From Streptomyces sp. NBC_01497 (GTDB lineage: Bacteria; Actinomycetota; Actinomycetes; Streptomycetales; Streptomycetaceae), in the NCBI RefSeq assembly GCF_036250695.1, contig NZ_CP109427.1, positions 1,674,001 to 1,738,000 of the forward strand: a stretch of 64,000 bases of DNA, written 5' to 3'. Below are positions 45,776 to 54,202 of the stretch, piece by piece. A program made the position numbers and the translations under genes. The notes below the pieces were generated by a model. The model was not told the origin of the DNA. It was given only the letters and a program-made list of their open reading frames with translations, and did no database searches. Each line of letters begins with the position of its first letter. Position 1 is the first letter of the stretch.

Positions 45776-46435
45776 TCACACCGGTGTGGGGGCGAGATCG
45801 TAGGCGGGGAAATCCTTGAGCTGGTCCTTCGTGTAGTTGACGCGGATCGTCGTGCCGGAGCGCTCCACATCGGCGATCGGGACGGCGACCGTCTTCCTGC
45901 CCCACAGGTGCCCTTCACTCAGCAGCACATGGGTGGCCGTGTGGTCCCCGCCCTCGACGACCAGACCGTGCACGCGCCCGAAGGCACCGTCGACGGCCTC
46001 CACCGGTTCGCCGCGGCGGATCTGCACCTCGCCGGCCGGCACCCGCTCACGCGTCGTCGCGCCCACTCCGCCGGCCAGGATGAGCGGGGACGGACTCAGG
46101 CCCGCGACGGCGACGCTCGGACCGAAGAAGGGCCACACCATGGTCTGCCCGGGGTCGTAGCCGAGATCGTTCTCCTCGTCAGCGGGCAGGAAACGGTCCT
46201 CCTCCGCGGCTTCCAGCCCCTCGAAGGCCTCCTGCCCGCACGTGAGCGTGATGCCCTCGGCTCCGTCGTCGAGCAGGGAGACCGGCACCAGCCGACTCGG
46301 CCACTGTCCGGAATCGACCACCAGGTGGGTCACACGCCTCGCGATCGGGTCGATCACCACGCGCCGGAGGCTGCCGCACTCCCCGTCCGCGCAGCGGACC
46401 CCGGAACCGATCGTGTACAGCACTGCCTCACTCAT
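45776..46435 (-). CDS. PRC-barrel domain protein
   Basis: 219-residue soluble protein with two PRC-barrel-like modules: residues ~1-75 (GSLRRVVIDPIARRVTHLVV, then LVPVSLLD) and ~130-210 (GEPVEAVDGAFGRVHGLVVE, HLWGRKTVAVPIADV). PRC barrels act in RNA processing (RimM) and photosynthetic reaction centres; paired cytoplasmic versions of unknown role are common in Streptomyces and often sit among stress genes. ATG at 46435 is followed by the conserved opening. It is transcribed leftwards, converging with the GNAT gene. Confidence 0.8.
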   Translation of the reverse strand: MSEAVLYTIGSGVRCADGECGSLRRVVIDPIARRVTHLVVDSGQWPSRLVPVSLLDDGAEGITLTCGQEAFEGLEAAEEDRFLPADEENDLGYDPGQTMVWPFFGPSVAVAGLSPSPLILAGGVGATTRERVPAGEVQIRRGEPVEAVDGAFGRVHGLVVEGGDHTATHVLLSEGHLWGRKTVAVPIADVERSGTTIRVNYTKDQLKDFPAYDLAPTPV

Positions 46436-47147
46436 GACATCTCCTCACCATGTACGCGTGTCTCACGCGCCGCTGGCTACCGTCTGCCCAAGATCGCCGC
46501 GCGAAAGCCTCCCTGCCCGGGGACCGACGACGGCGGCGGGGGACGGGCCCTCCCATCCCCACGAGGCCGGGCGCGGTGACCCCGTTCTGCCGCCGACCGG
46601 AAATCCGTCACGATTCGACTTCGCGCCGGCTTCTCGCGCCGGCTTCTCTCCTCAGCGGTTCCTCAGCGGTTCCTCGACGGTTCCTCAGCGGGGGCGCTTT
46701 TCCCCGTTTCCGGGATTGCCGCCTTTCGTGAAAGCGCCTTTCGGGCGCATTACGGGGCTTCGCATTCACGTCGTGGAATTCCGTTTCGCCCGAAAGGTGA
46801 CGAGAGGCAGGCCTGACGGCATGCGTGACGGGGCCACCTACGCCTTAGCGCCCGTCACGTGCCGTTTCGCCACGCGACTCCCCGGAATCGACGACCCTCC
46901 GTACGCACGTCAACTCCCCTCGTCACCTCACTGCCCAACCTCAGTGCCCAGCGCGATCCATGACGGCCTCCGGGACGGCGCTCGGATCGGCGCGGCGTCA
47001 GTGACTTACGCACGGTCCCGGGCGGGGTTGCCGCACGGTCCCGGGCCGGGTTGCCGCCCGCATGCGCCTCGTCGCCCACGTATTTAGGCTGGAACGGAGT
47101 CGAACCCCCTGGAATTGCCAGGTGGGGGACGAGGAGGCGAACCAGCG
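46436..47147. other. 712-nt intergenic region with short tandem repeats
   Basis: No gene is convincing here. It holds promoters for the divergent PRC-barrel and PfpI genes. An array at 46619-46690 combines two copies of TCGCGCCGGCTTC (about 46620 and 46634) with almost four copies of the 11-mer CCTCAGCGGTT (46650-46690). Relatively AT-rich patches occur at 46700-46800 and at about 47075. Confidence 0.55.
46619..46690. repeat. Short tandem repeats (13-bp x2 and 11-bp x3.7)
   Basis: TCGCGCCGGCTTC repeats twice, followed by CCTCAGCGGTT at 46650, 46661, 46672 (CCTCGACGGTT variant) and a partial fourth at 46683. They lie in the region between the divergent PRC-barrel and PfpI genes. Confidence 0.75.
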
Positions 47148-47843
47148 ATGGCCAAGATCCTTTTCATAGTGAGCGGAGCGACGTACTGGGTGCTCAAGGA
47201 CGGCACCCGGTATGCGACCGGTTACTGGGCTGAGGAATTCGCGAACCCGTACAAGGCGCTCACCGACGCGGGACATGAGGTCGTGGTGGCGACGCCGCAC
47301 GGCGTGACCCCGAACGTCGACATGATGAGCCTGCGGCCCTCCATGACGGGCGGAGAACAGGCGGCCCTCGATCTGGAGGCCATCATCCGTGACGCCGAGG
47401 CGATGCGGCGGCCGCTCAAGCTCTCGGACGTGCGCCTTGAGGACTACGCCGCCGTGTATCTGCCCGGCGGCCACGGCCCGATGTCGGACCTCTCGCTGGA
47501 CGCCGACGCGGGCCGGTTGCTGACGGACCAACTCACTTCGGGCAGGCACCTGTTCATCGTGTGCCACGCTCCCGCGGCGATGCTGGCCACGAGGATCCAC
47601 GGCGTTTCGCCGTTCAAGGGCTACAAGGTCACGGGCTTCACCAACGAGGAAGAGGAAGGCGTGGGACTGGCCTCCAGGGCAACCTGGCTGCTGGAGGACG
47701 ATCTGAAGGAGAAGGTGGGGGTCAAGTACAGCCGCGGCCCGGTGTGGGAGCCGTACATGGTCGAGGACCGCAACCTCGTCACCGGGCAGAATCCGAATTC
47801 CGCGGCGGTGCTCGGAGAGAAGTTGCTGAAGGTCCTCGCCTGA
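47148..47843 (+). CDS. DJ-1/PfpI family protein (Hsp31-like glyoxalase III/chaperone type)
   Basis: 231-residue class I glutamine-amidotransferase-like protein. The nucleophile Cys is in the elbow FIVCHAPAAML (near residue 142), the glutamate-bearing strand is ATGYWAEEFANPY near residue 27, and GGHGPMSDL near residue 115 is typical. The family includes methylglyoxal-detoxifying and protein-repair enzymes. The start ATG at 47148 has GAGGAGG 10 nt upstream. It ends 12 nt before the broken end of a truncated SnoaL-like gene on the opposite strand. Neighbouring PRC-barrel and SDR genes suggest a stress-response group. Confidence 0.87.
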   Translation: MAKILFIVSGATYWVLKDGTRYATGYWAEEFANPYKALTDAGHEVVVATPHGVTPNVDMMSLRPSMTGGEQAALDLEAIIRDAEAMRRPLKLSDVRLEDYAAVYLPGGHGPMSDLSLDADAGRLLTDQLTSGRHLFIVCHAPAAMLATRIHGVSPFKGYKVTGFTNEEEEGVGLASRATWLLEDDLKEKVGVKYSRGPVWEPYMVEDRNLVTGQNPNSAAVLGEKLLKVLA

Positions 47844-47855
47844 GGGTTTCCCCGG

Positions 47856-48065
47856 GATCCGGTAGCGGGCCGTCATGCCCATCGGCTGCGAGCCGCAGTA
47901 CTCGGCGACTCCCTGCCGTCCGACGCTGTAGGGATGGCGTCCCTGGAAGACGGCGTCCTCGGTGAATCGAGCCGCGACCTGCTCGGGTCGGTGAGCGTCG
48001 ACGCCGGCTTTCCACTGGTCGAGGACGCCGGTCAGGATCTCTCCGTCGTCCGGTGTGGTGGTCAC
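47856..48065 (-). pseudogene. SnoaL-like (SgcJ/EcaC type) protein, 3'-truncated
   Basis: Begins properly at GTG 48065 with AGGAGAA 5 nt upstream, giving TTTPDDGEILTGVLDQWKAG, then RFTEDAVFQGRHPYSVGRQG and the usual SQPMGMTARYRI. After about 70 codons homology stops, just where the convergent PfpI gene ends; normal members have ~130 residues, with a second half of beta strands forming the ligand cone. The frame then runs antisense through PfpI. The gene therefore seems cut by a deletion at its 3' end. Confidence 0.6.
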
Positions 48066-48216
48066 GGGGTTCTCCTGTGGGTGTGTCGCGGGCACGGGAG
48101 GCGCGCCGCGAGCCGTGGAAGGGGTTCACCGCTCGGCGTGGCTCGCCGGGGCGGGCACGGCAGTGCGCCGGAGACCGCTCGGGCGGGCGCGGCGCAGGAC
48201 GGCACGGGCCCCGCGG

Positions 48217-48930
48217 TCAGTGCCCGGCGCTCTGGCCGCCGTCGACGTGCGAGATCTCGCCGGTGACGAACGGGGCCTGCTCCAGGTAGAGCACGGCCCG
48301 CACGACGTCGTCGACCTCACCCATGCGGTTGACGGGGTGGCGCGACGCCTGGACACCACCGGGGTCGGCCGGGTGCGTCGGGGTGCGGATGACACCGAGG
48401 GCGACCGTGTTCACCCGGATACCGCGCGTGGCGTACTCGATGGCCAGCGACTTGGTGACGGCGTTGAGTCCTCCCTTGGTCAGTGAGGTGAGCGCGGCGG
48501 TCACGTGGGTGTCGGCGTTGTCGACGAGGCTGGTGGAGATGTTCACGATGTGCCCGCCGCCGTCGCGGGAGAGCATCGCGCGGATCGCGCTGCGGGAGAT
48601 GTCGAAGAAGCCGCGCAGGTTCACCCCGACCATCGACTCGTAGTCCTCGTCGGTGCACTCGGTGAACGGCTTCGCGACGAAGAGCCCGGCGCCGTTGATC
48701 ACTGTGTCCACGCGGCCGAACCGGTCCATGGTCGCCTCGACGATCCGGGCGCCGGTGCCGGGCTCCGTCGCGTCGCCCGGCACCGCCAGTACCCCGGTCC
48801 CACCCGGTGCCCGGATCGAGCGGGCGGTCGCGGTGACCGCGTAGCCGAGTTCCCGGTAGGCCTCGACCAGCGCCGTTCCGATGCCTCCGGAGGCTCCCGT
48901 GACGATGGCGACTTTCTGCGGGGTGTCCAT
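48217..48930 (-). CDS. Short-chain dehydrogenase/reductase lacking the usual Tyr
   Basis: 237-residue classical-size SDR. Cofactor motif TGASGGIG at residues ~10-17, then NGAG (INGAGLFVAKPF) in place of NNAG, and Ser in HIVNISTS. The active-site YxxxK position reads TSLTKGGLNAVTKSLAIEYA: the Lys is present but the residue four before it is Thr. The C-terminal IRVNTVALGVIRTP is regular. Either catalysis uses another residue or the protein is not a standard oxidoreductase. ATG at 48930. It reads towards the truncated SnoaL gene and may once have formed an operon with it. Confidence 0.8.
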   Translation of the reverse strand: MDTPQKVAIVTGASGGIGTALVEAYRELGYAVTATARSIRAPGGTGVLAVPGDATEPGTGARIVEATMDRFGRVDTVINGAGLFVAKPFTECTDEDYESMVGVNLRGFFDISRSAIRAMLSRDGGGHIVNISTSLVDNADTHVTAALTSLTKGGLNAVTKSLAIEYATRGIRVNTVALGVIRTPTHPADPGGVQASRHPVNRMGEVDDVVRAVLYLEQAPFVTGEISHVDGGQSAGH

Positions 48931-49065
48931 AAGGGGATTTTCGCCGTGCCCGCCCCGGTCGACATGAGCGCCGGAGGGCGTGTCGCCGTGTTGTGTGCCC
49001 GGGCGGCCCTCCTCACCGGATTCCGTGCATATCCCGCTCGATCCGCGCGACGGGTTTTCCGGCCG

Positions 49066-50142
49066 TCACGTTCGCGTGGCGGTCCCGCACTCCGCCGGGC
49101 CGGCCTCTCGCATGCGCGCGTCCATCGACGTGGTCCGGTCGTACGGGTCCTCCTCGGGACCGCTCCCCGGACCCTTCACCGCACGGTCGGCGGTGAACTC
49201 GGGGGTGAAGTATCCCGTGGAGTCACCGCAGCCGCCGTTGGTGGAGTCCACCTTGTAGGAGGCGAGGGAGAACGTCCCCGGCTCGGTGACCACCTTCGCC
49301 GGGTCGTCCCAGCTCATCACCGTCTCGCGGCGCACGATGGTGCGCGCGACCTCCTCGCTGCCCGGCACGGCACGGACGACCGGGTAGACGTAGGTGACAT
49401 CACTGGTCACCTCGACCGCGCCACGCTTGCCCTCGCCGAACGTGATCCATCCTCGTGTCTTGACCACGTCCCCCACCAGCCGCACCTTCGTCTGTGCGAA
49501 GCGGCTGAACAGCAGCAGCGGGTCGTTCTTTCCCCTGGGATCGCGGAACGCGGTCGACAGGTAGTCCTGGACATCGCGCTGGTGTGGATTGATCAACGCG
49601 ATCGCTCTCTTCGGCCGCTCCCCGCGCAGCACATCAGGATCCAGGCTGGAGGCGGCAAGGAAGTCCACACTCTGATCGAGCGCCTGCGCGACCTGTCCCT
49701 TGGTCATCCAGCCGGTCGCCCGGGCCCGGGGCACACTGATCCCGGCCGTTCCGTCGTCCCACTGCGCAGCCGGTGATCCCCTGAACGGTTGCTCCGGCGT
49801 GGGCAGTTGGAGCGACGGCGGTGCGGCGAGCGACGCACTGACGCCATCTCCGTCCCCGTTACCGTCCCCGAACCAGCCGACGACCCGCCCTGGATCCAAC
49901 GCCACGACCAACAGCCCGACCGCGAGCAGGAGTCCGGCCACGTACCACGCCTTCACCCGTCTGCGCCGGGGCGGTTGGTGAGTCCGCCATCCGCCGGGAG
50001 GACCGGTCTCCTCCCGCAGCCGCCGGCCGGCCATCCGGGCCCGCGCCGACGGCTCCTGGGGCGCGCCCTGCGTCCCGGCCTCGGCCTCCCGCAGGAAACG
50101 CTCCCACTCCTCGTCCGGTATGGACGCCTCGTCCTTGCCCAT
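49066..50142 (-). CDS. Conserved single-pass membrane protein of unknown function
   Basis: 358 residues. The first ~60 are acidic then basic and cytoplasmic (EEWERFLREAEAG, ending in RRRRVKAW); one membrane helix spans ~65-82 (YVAGLLLAVGLLVVAL); the remaining ~275 residues are outside. The exterior part has a mixed alpha/beta look, with TKGQVAQALDQSVDFLAASS, GERPKRAIALINPHQRDVQD and VTSDVTYVYPVVRA, and two Cys (GGCGDS, AECGTA) that could form a disulfide. Such proteins are widespread in Streptomyces; I know no function. ATG at 50142 is supported by the acidic start shared with relatives, MGKDEASIPDEEW. Confidence 0.75.
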   Translation of the reverse strand: MGKDEASIPDEEWERFLREAEAGTQGAPQEPSARARMAGRRLREETGPPGGWRTHQPPRRRRVKAWYVAGLLLAVGLLVVALDPGRVVGWFGDGNGDGDGVSASLAAPPSLQLPTPEQPFRGSPAAQWDDGTAGISVPRARATGWMTKGQVAQALDQSVDFLAASSLDPDVLRGERPKRAIALINPHQRDVQDYLSTAFRDPRGKNDPLLLFSRFAQTKVRLVGDVVKTRGWITFGEGKRGAVEVTSDVTYVYPVVRAVPGSEEVARTIVRRETVMSWDDPAKVVTEPGTFSLASYKVDSTNGGCGDSTGYFTPEFTADRAVKGPGSGPEEDPYDRTTSMDARMREAGPAECGTATRT

Positions 50143-50535
50143 GACGTTCTCCCACCCCTTGTGCGCGACCGGGTCTCCCCAGAACCGTTCGCGATCCTCA
50201 TATCATCAGCCAGCCGATCAGCGCGAACCCACGCCCCCGTCGCCAGGCGCGCAGGGCACCACGCGGGCCACGACAGAGGCGAGCACCGACAGCCAGGCCT
50301 GTGGAATCCGGGGCGTCCCCCGGCACGCCGGGCGACCGCCGTCGGCTCCGTCGCCGTGACGGAGCGCCAGCGACTCGGAAGGGACACCTGATTCCGGCGA
50401 TCCCCGATCCCCGATCCCTGGAGGCAGCGATCCCCGGGGGGCGTGTCGCACACGCGGGGAGAGCGGGGCGCGCCGCAGGGCTCGACGCCCGCCACGCCAC
50501 CGAGGGGTGGGAGGACGTCCTGGACGACCGCGGGC
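50143..50535. other. Intergenic region, no gene seen
   Basis: 393 nt separating the membrane protein start from the VOC gene end. A short direct repeat GATCCCCGATCCC occurs at about 50398-50432. Translations on both strands are Arg/Pro-rich without protein-like patterns. Confidence 0.45.
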
Positions 50536-51321
50536 CTACGGGTTCGCCGGCCGCCCCGAGCCGGCTCCGCCCCCGGGGCGCAGGACGCAGAACTCGTTGC
50601 CGTCGGGGTCGGTCATCACCACCCGGCCGGACCCGTCCCGGGCCGCGTCGGTCGAGGCGGTGCCGGTGCCGCCGGGGCCGGTCCGCGCCGCACCGAGGGA
50701 GACGAGACGGTCGATCTCCCTCTCCTGATCGGCGCCGGCCGCCGGGATGACCTCGAAACGCAGCCGGTCCCTCCCTGCCCTCGGCATCAGCGGCGGACCA
50801 CCCCACGTGACCTTCGAACCGCCGTGCGGCGAGCGGATCGCGGTCTCCTGGTCCTGGTCCCAGACCAGCGGCCAGCCCAGGGCCTCACTCCAGAAGTACC
50901 CGACCTCCTGCGAGCCGTCGCACGCGAGCGCGCCGACGGATCCGCAGCCGGCAAGGAAGGCGTTGCCGGGCTCGATGACGCAGAACTCATTGCCTTCCGG
51001 GTCGGCGAGCACCACATGGCCGTCTTCCGGGCGTTGACCGACGTCGACGGAGCGGGCGCCGAGTCCGAGCGACCTTTCCACGGTCCCCCGCTGGTCGTCG
51101 AGGGACGTGCTCGTCAGGTCGAAGTGCATCCGGTTGCGGTCGGTCTTCCGCTCCCGCGTCGGGGTGAAGCGGATCCGCAATCCGGAGTGATCGCTCGGCA
51201 GGAGGACGACGCCGTCAAGCGGATCGTCGGCGTACTCCCAGCCCAGGACGCCGCCCCAGAAGCGCGCCAGGACAAGCGGGTCGTTCGCATCGAGCGAAAG
51301 CGCGAGGAGGTGGGAAGTCAT
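50536..51321 (-). CDS. Tandem VOC-domain (glyoxalase/bleomycin-resistance type) protein
   Basis: 261-residue protein with two VOC modules. Residues ~1-120: LALSLDANDPLVLARFWGG, LRIRFTPTRERKTDRNRMHF and ADPEGNEFCVIEPG. Residues ~130-250: EVGYFWSEALGWPLVWDQD, RLRFEVIPAAG and TDPDGNEFCVLRPG. The paired D-P-x-G-N-E-F-C-V repeats are the hallmark of the glyoxalase-like domain. Members bind metal or drugs or catalyse isomerisation; this one's substrate is unknown. ATG at 51321 begins the first module; no strong Shine-Dalgarno sequence. The upstream region contains a possible MFS remnant. Confidence 0.83.
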   Translation of the reverse strand: MTSHLLALSLDANDPLVLARFWGGVLGWEYADDPLDGVVLLPSDHSGLRIRFTPTRERKTDRNRMHFDLTSTSLDDQRGTVERSLGLGARSVDVGQRPEDGHVVLADPEGNEFCVIEPGNAFLAGCGSVGALACDGSQEVGYFWSEALGWPLVWDQDQETAIRSPHGGSKVTWGGPPLMPRAGRDRLRFEVIPAAGADQEREIDRLVSLGAARTGPGGTGTASTDAARDGSGRVVMTDPDGNEFCVLRPGGGAGSGRPANP

Positions 51322-51572
51322 GGCGTTCCAAGTCTCCGATCCGGCGGCCCACGACCGGGGCGGGGGCACACTCTTCGCGCCCGGAGGGAACGTACGACGC
51401 GGGGCGCGGCGCCGCAACGCCAATAAGGAGAGGGCGCGACGCCGGGAGTTCGGCACGGCCGCGCGTCGCGCGACCAGCGCCCGCCCGGTGCCGTACGCCG
51501 TGCACCGTGAACGCGCCGGGCCGACCCACCGGATGCTGTCACGCCCGGACAAGTACTCTCTCCTCGCGACGA

Positions 51573-51723
51573 GTTGACGTCTCGCGCCGATGGCCTGCTC
51601 CGTCGGGATGGACCCGGCCGTCCCGGCGACGAGGATCGGCAGTGTGAAGGACACACCGGACCCGACAGCCGGCAGGCGTACCACCGTGGCGACGAGCGCA
51701 CCCGTGGAGTCACCGGCGAGCCG
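51573..51723 (-). pseudogene. Possible MFS transporter remnant
   Basis: About 50 codons on the minus strand, with TLPILVAGTAGSIPTEQA followed by RRQLVA, look like the TM-loop-TM segment common near the C-terminus of DHA2-type exporters (LP...GSVPxEQAGxAS...RQLG). No start, no further membrane segments and no flanking homology remain. It could also be a chance resemblance. Confidence 0.3.
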
Positions 51724-51807
51724 GGCCTGCGGCAGCGCACCGGCGGGCATGAGGCCGAGGTCCGCCGTCGCCGGCGCCCGCCCTCGCTCTCGCCCTCGCC
51801 CTCGCCC

Positions 51808-52275
51808 TCAGCCGAGTGCGGCCCGGATGATGTCCCGGGTCGGGGGATAAAGGTCCAGCTCCGCGCGGATCTCCGCGAGCGTCCGAGCGGCCAGGGCGTC
51901 ACGCCATGCCTGCTCCGCACCGCGCATGGCCTTGTTGACCGGGCACATACCGGTAGGGGGCGGCGAGAGCTCCCCGATCGTGCCGCAGCAGCGGATCTCG
52001 GCGCACTGGAAGGTCTGCGTGTCGCCCTCGATGGCCTCGACCACGTCGAGGAGGGTGATGTCGGCGAGGGGCTTCGCCAGGCTGAATCCTCCCCGCGGGC
52101 CGGGCGTGGAGGTGAGGAGCCCTGCGCGGGAGAGCTGCTGCAACTGCTTGTTCAGATACGGGGCCGGCAGCCCGTGGGCCCGGGCGAGCTGACCGCTTCC
52201 CACGGGTCCGCCACCGACCATGTCCAGGTTGAGCAGTGTGTGGAGGGCCCACTCGACCCCCTTGGCCATTCGCAT
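51808..52275 (-). CDS. Rrf2-family iron-sulfur regulator
   Basis: 155-residue Rrf2 repressor. Winged helix in residues ~1-75 with GVEWALHTLLNL and GLPAPYLNKQLQQLSRAGLL; the wing is TSTPGPRGGFSLAKPL. The cluster-binding loop has Cys in QCAEIRCCGT and GMCPVNKAM, the three-to-four Cys pattern of Fe-S-binding members such as NsrR/IscR relatives. ATG at 52275 is 5 nt from a perfect palindrome GGACAT-TAC-ATGTCC, which also occurs, with one change, in the promoter of the divergent NDH-2 gene. It thus probably represses itself and that gene in response to redox or nitric oxide. The 3' end abuts a CGCCCT-type hexamer repeat (51780-51806). Confidence 0.88.
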   Translation of the reverse strand: MRMAKGVEWALHTLLNLDMVGGGPVGSGQLARAHGLPAPYLNKQLQQLSRAGLLTSTPGPRGGFSLAKPLADITLLDVVEAIEGDTQTFQCAEIRCCGTIGELSPPPTGMCPVNKAMRGAEQAWRDALAARTLAEIRAELDLYPPTRDIIRAALG

Positions 52276-52280
52276 AATAC

Positions 52281-52295
52281 GGACATTACATGTCC
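52281..52295. promoter_or_regulatory. Rrf2 operator 1 (upstream of rrf2)
   Basis: GGACAT-TAC-ATGTCC, a perfect 15-bp inverted repeat with 6-bp arms, located 6-20 nt upstream of the rrf2 ATG. Confidence 0.7.
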
Positions 52296-52451
52296 TGGAA
52301 CCCGATGTGCGGAGCCGGCCGGAACCTTCCGCCGCCCCGGCGCCCGCGCCCCGCACCCACCGCCCGCCTGCCCTCTCCCTCGGACCTCCGCCGGGCCTTG
52401 GTCGGACCTCCGATGGGCCGCCGGTGCGACTCGGTGCGACTCGGATAAATC

Positions 52452-52483
52452 TTGACACTGGATATCCAGGATATGTAATGTCC
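52452..52483 (+). promoter_or_regulatory. NDH-2 gene promoter with Rrf2 operator 2
   Basis: TTGACA (52452-52457) and TAATGT (52476-52481) form a good -35/-10 pair with 18-nt spacing. GGATAT-GTA-ATGTCC (52469-52483) repeats operator 1 with one substitution and covers the -10 box; a second palindrome TGGATATCCA (52460-52469) lies in the spacer. Confidence 0.7.
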
Positions 52484-52606
52484 AGAATCGCGGCCGCAGG
52501 AGTCCGACGCGTGACATTCCTGCCGCAGAGCGGAGAGCCGGGGCGCCGCGAGCATGCCTCGCCCCGGCCGCGACGGCCGCACGTACCGTCAACAGAGGGA
52601 GAAAAA

Positions 52607-53812
52607 ATGAAGGACATCCTGGTTATCGGCGGCGGTTTCGCCGGCGTGTGGAGCGCCGCCGGAGCGGTGCGCGCGGCCCGCGCGGCCGGCCATGGCGGCG
52701 AGGAGCTGCGGGTGACCCTCGTCAGCGGCGGCGACGACCTGGTCATCCGTCCCCGTCTGTACGAGGACGACCCGGAGACCATGCGTGTGCCGTTGGACCG
52801 CGTCCTCGGCCCGATCGGTGTCCGCCGCCACACGGCTACCGTGACCGGCATCGACACCGAAGCCCGTACGGTCCGCGCCGTCGGCCGCGAAGGAGTGGAG
52901 CTGACCATCTCCTACGACAAGCTCGTACTGGCCGCGGGCAGCCGGCTGGTACGCCCCGTCTTCCCCGGCGCGGAGGACGTCTTCGACATCGACACACTGT
53001 CCGCGGCGGCCGCTCTCGACCACCACCTGCGGCGGCTGCCCCGGCGCGAGCCCACCGGCGGCAGGTACACGGCCGTCGTCGTGGGTGCCGGCTTCACCGG
53101 TCTGGAGATCGCCACCGTCATGGGGGAACGGCTGCGCGCGATCGCCGAGGCGGGGGGCGCCGCCGAGGACGTGCGGGTCGTCCTCGTCGACCGCGCCGAC
53201 GTTCTCGGTCCTGAGCTCGGCCCTGGGCCCCGCGCGCAGATCGACAGCGCCGTCGACGAGCTCAAGATCGAACGGCGCCTGGGCCTCACGGTGGCATCCG
53301 CGAGCCCGGAGCAGGTCGTCCTCTCGGACGGCGAGATCATCCCGACGGCCACCGTCATCTGGACCGCCGGCATGGCCGCGAGTCCCCTCACCGCCCAGAT
53401 CCCCGGGGAGCACGACCGGCTGGGGCGGCTGAACGTCGACGCGCACATGCGCGTGATCGGGGTCCCGGACGTGTACGCGGCCGGCGACACCGCGGTGGGA
53501 CCGGCGGAAGAGGGGCACCGGACGATCCAGAGCTGCCAGCACGCGCAGCCGATGGGCAAGTGCGCCGGACACAACGTGGCGGCCGAACTCCTGGGCACCG
53601 CCCCCCTGGCGTTCGTCTCCGACCCCTACAGCAATGCCCTGGACCTCGGAACCGCCGGCGCCGTCCTCACCACCGGGTGGGAGCGCACCGTCGTGGCCAC
53701 CGGAGCCGAGGCCAAGACCATGAAGCAGAACATCAACACGATGTGGATCTACCCCGCGGTCGACGACCCCGAGCAGATCCTCGCCCAGGCGGGCCGCCTC
53801 CTCAACAGCTGA
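52607..53812 (+). CDS. Type II NADH dehydrogenase-like FAD oxidoreductase
   Basis: 401-residue membrane-associated or soluble flavoprotein of the Ndh/pyridine nucleotide-disulfide family, transferring electrons from NADH to quinone or another acceptor without pumping protons. FAD motif VIGGGFAGVWSA near residue 5, second Rossmann motif VVVGAGFTGLEIATVMGERL near residue 160, FAD-contact ATVIWTAGM near 245 and VYAAGDTA near 290 are visible, and the C-terminal SDPYSNALDLG / WIYPAVDDPEQ fits Ndh-like proteins. ATG at 52607 has AGGGAG 6 nt upstream. Divergent from the Rrf2 gene and sharing its operator, it is likely induced under redox or NO stress. Confidence 0.9.
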   Translation: MKDILVIGGGFAGVWSAAGAVRAARAAGHGGEELRVTLVSGGDDLVIRPRLYEDDPETMRVPLDRVLGPIGVRRHTATVTGIDTEARTVRAVGREGVELTISYDKLVLAAGSRLVRPVFPGAEDVFDIDTLSAAAALDHHLRRLPRREPTGGRYTAVVVGAGFTGLEIATVMGERLRAIAEAGGAAEDVRVVLVDRADVLGPELGPGPRAQIDSAVDELKIERRLGLTVASASPEQVVLSDGEIIPTATVIWTAGMAASPLTAQIPGEHDRLGRLNVDAHMRVIGVPDVYAAGDTAVGPAEEGHRTIQSCQHAQPMGKCAGHNVAAELLGTAPLAFVSDPYSNALDLGTAGAVLTTGWERTVVATGAEAKTMKQNINTMWIYPAVDDPEQILAQAGRLLNS

Positions 53813-54202
53813 CCCCCGGGCCGTCAGCCTCCCCCTTCACCCGGGCTGCCGATACGCGTCGGCGCCCGGACCCCGGCCGCCGGCACCCTCACGATCCCCC
53901 GCCGTGGGCTGGGGTTGCCGGTGCCGGCGCCGGCTGCCGGCTGTCGTGGTCGGTCGGGGCGTTCGGCTCCCGGTTCGCTCCCGACCGTGCGGTGTGCGGC
54001 CTCGGAACACCGGCGGACATGTTGCCGGCCTCCCGGGACACATCAACCGGGGGGCCGCGATGGTGCCGCGTCCGATGACCCCGTCCACTCCCTCGGCAGG
54101 AGCGGGTCACCCGGTGCGCGTTTCTTATAAGTCAGCTGCTTGACTTGGGCGGGGCCCCCGCATTCACTGAACAGCGACCTCGGGGGCCGAAGGGAGAGCG
54201 CG
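53813..54202. other. Intergenic region with a palindrome
   Basis: 390 nt between NDH-2 and the small ORF/tetR unit. AAGTCA-GCTGCT-TGACTT (54129-54146) is a perfect 6-bp-arm inverted repeat in an AT-rich patch (TTCTTATAAG), likely the operator of the TetR gene downstream. No gene is seen. Confidence 0.5.

Noticed and set aside
51808..52908. 366-codon version of the Rrf2 protein
   Set aside because: The extension crosses the divergent promoter and the 5' part of the NDH-2 gene on the opposite strand; the family start is at ATG 52275.
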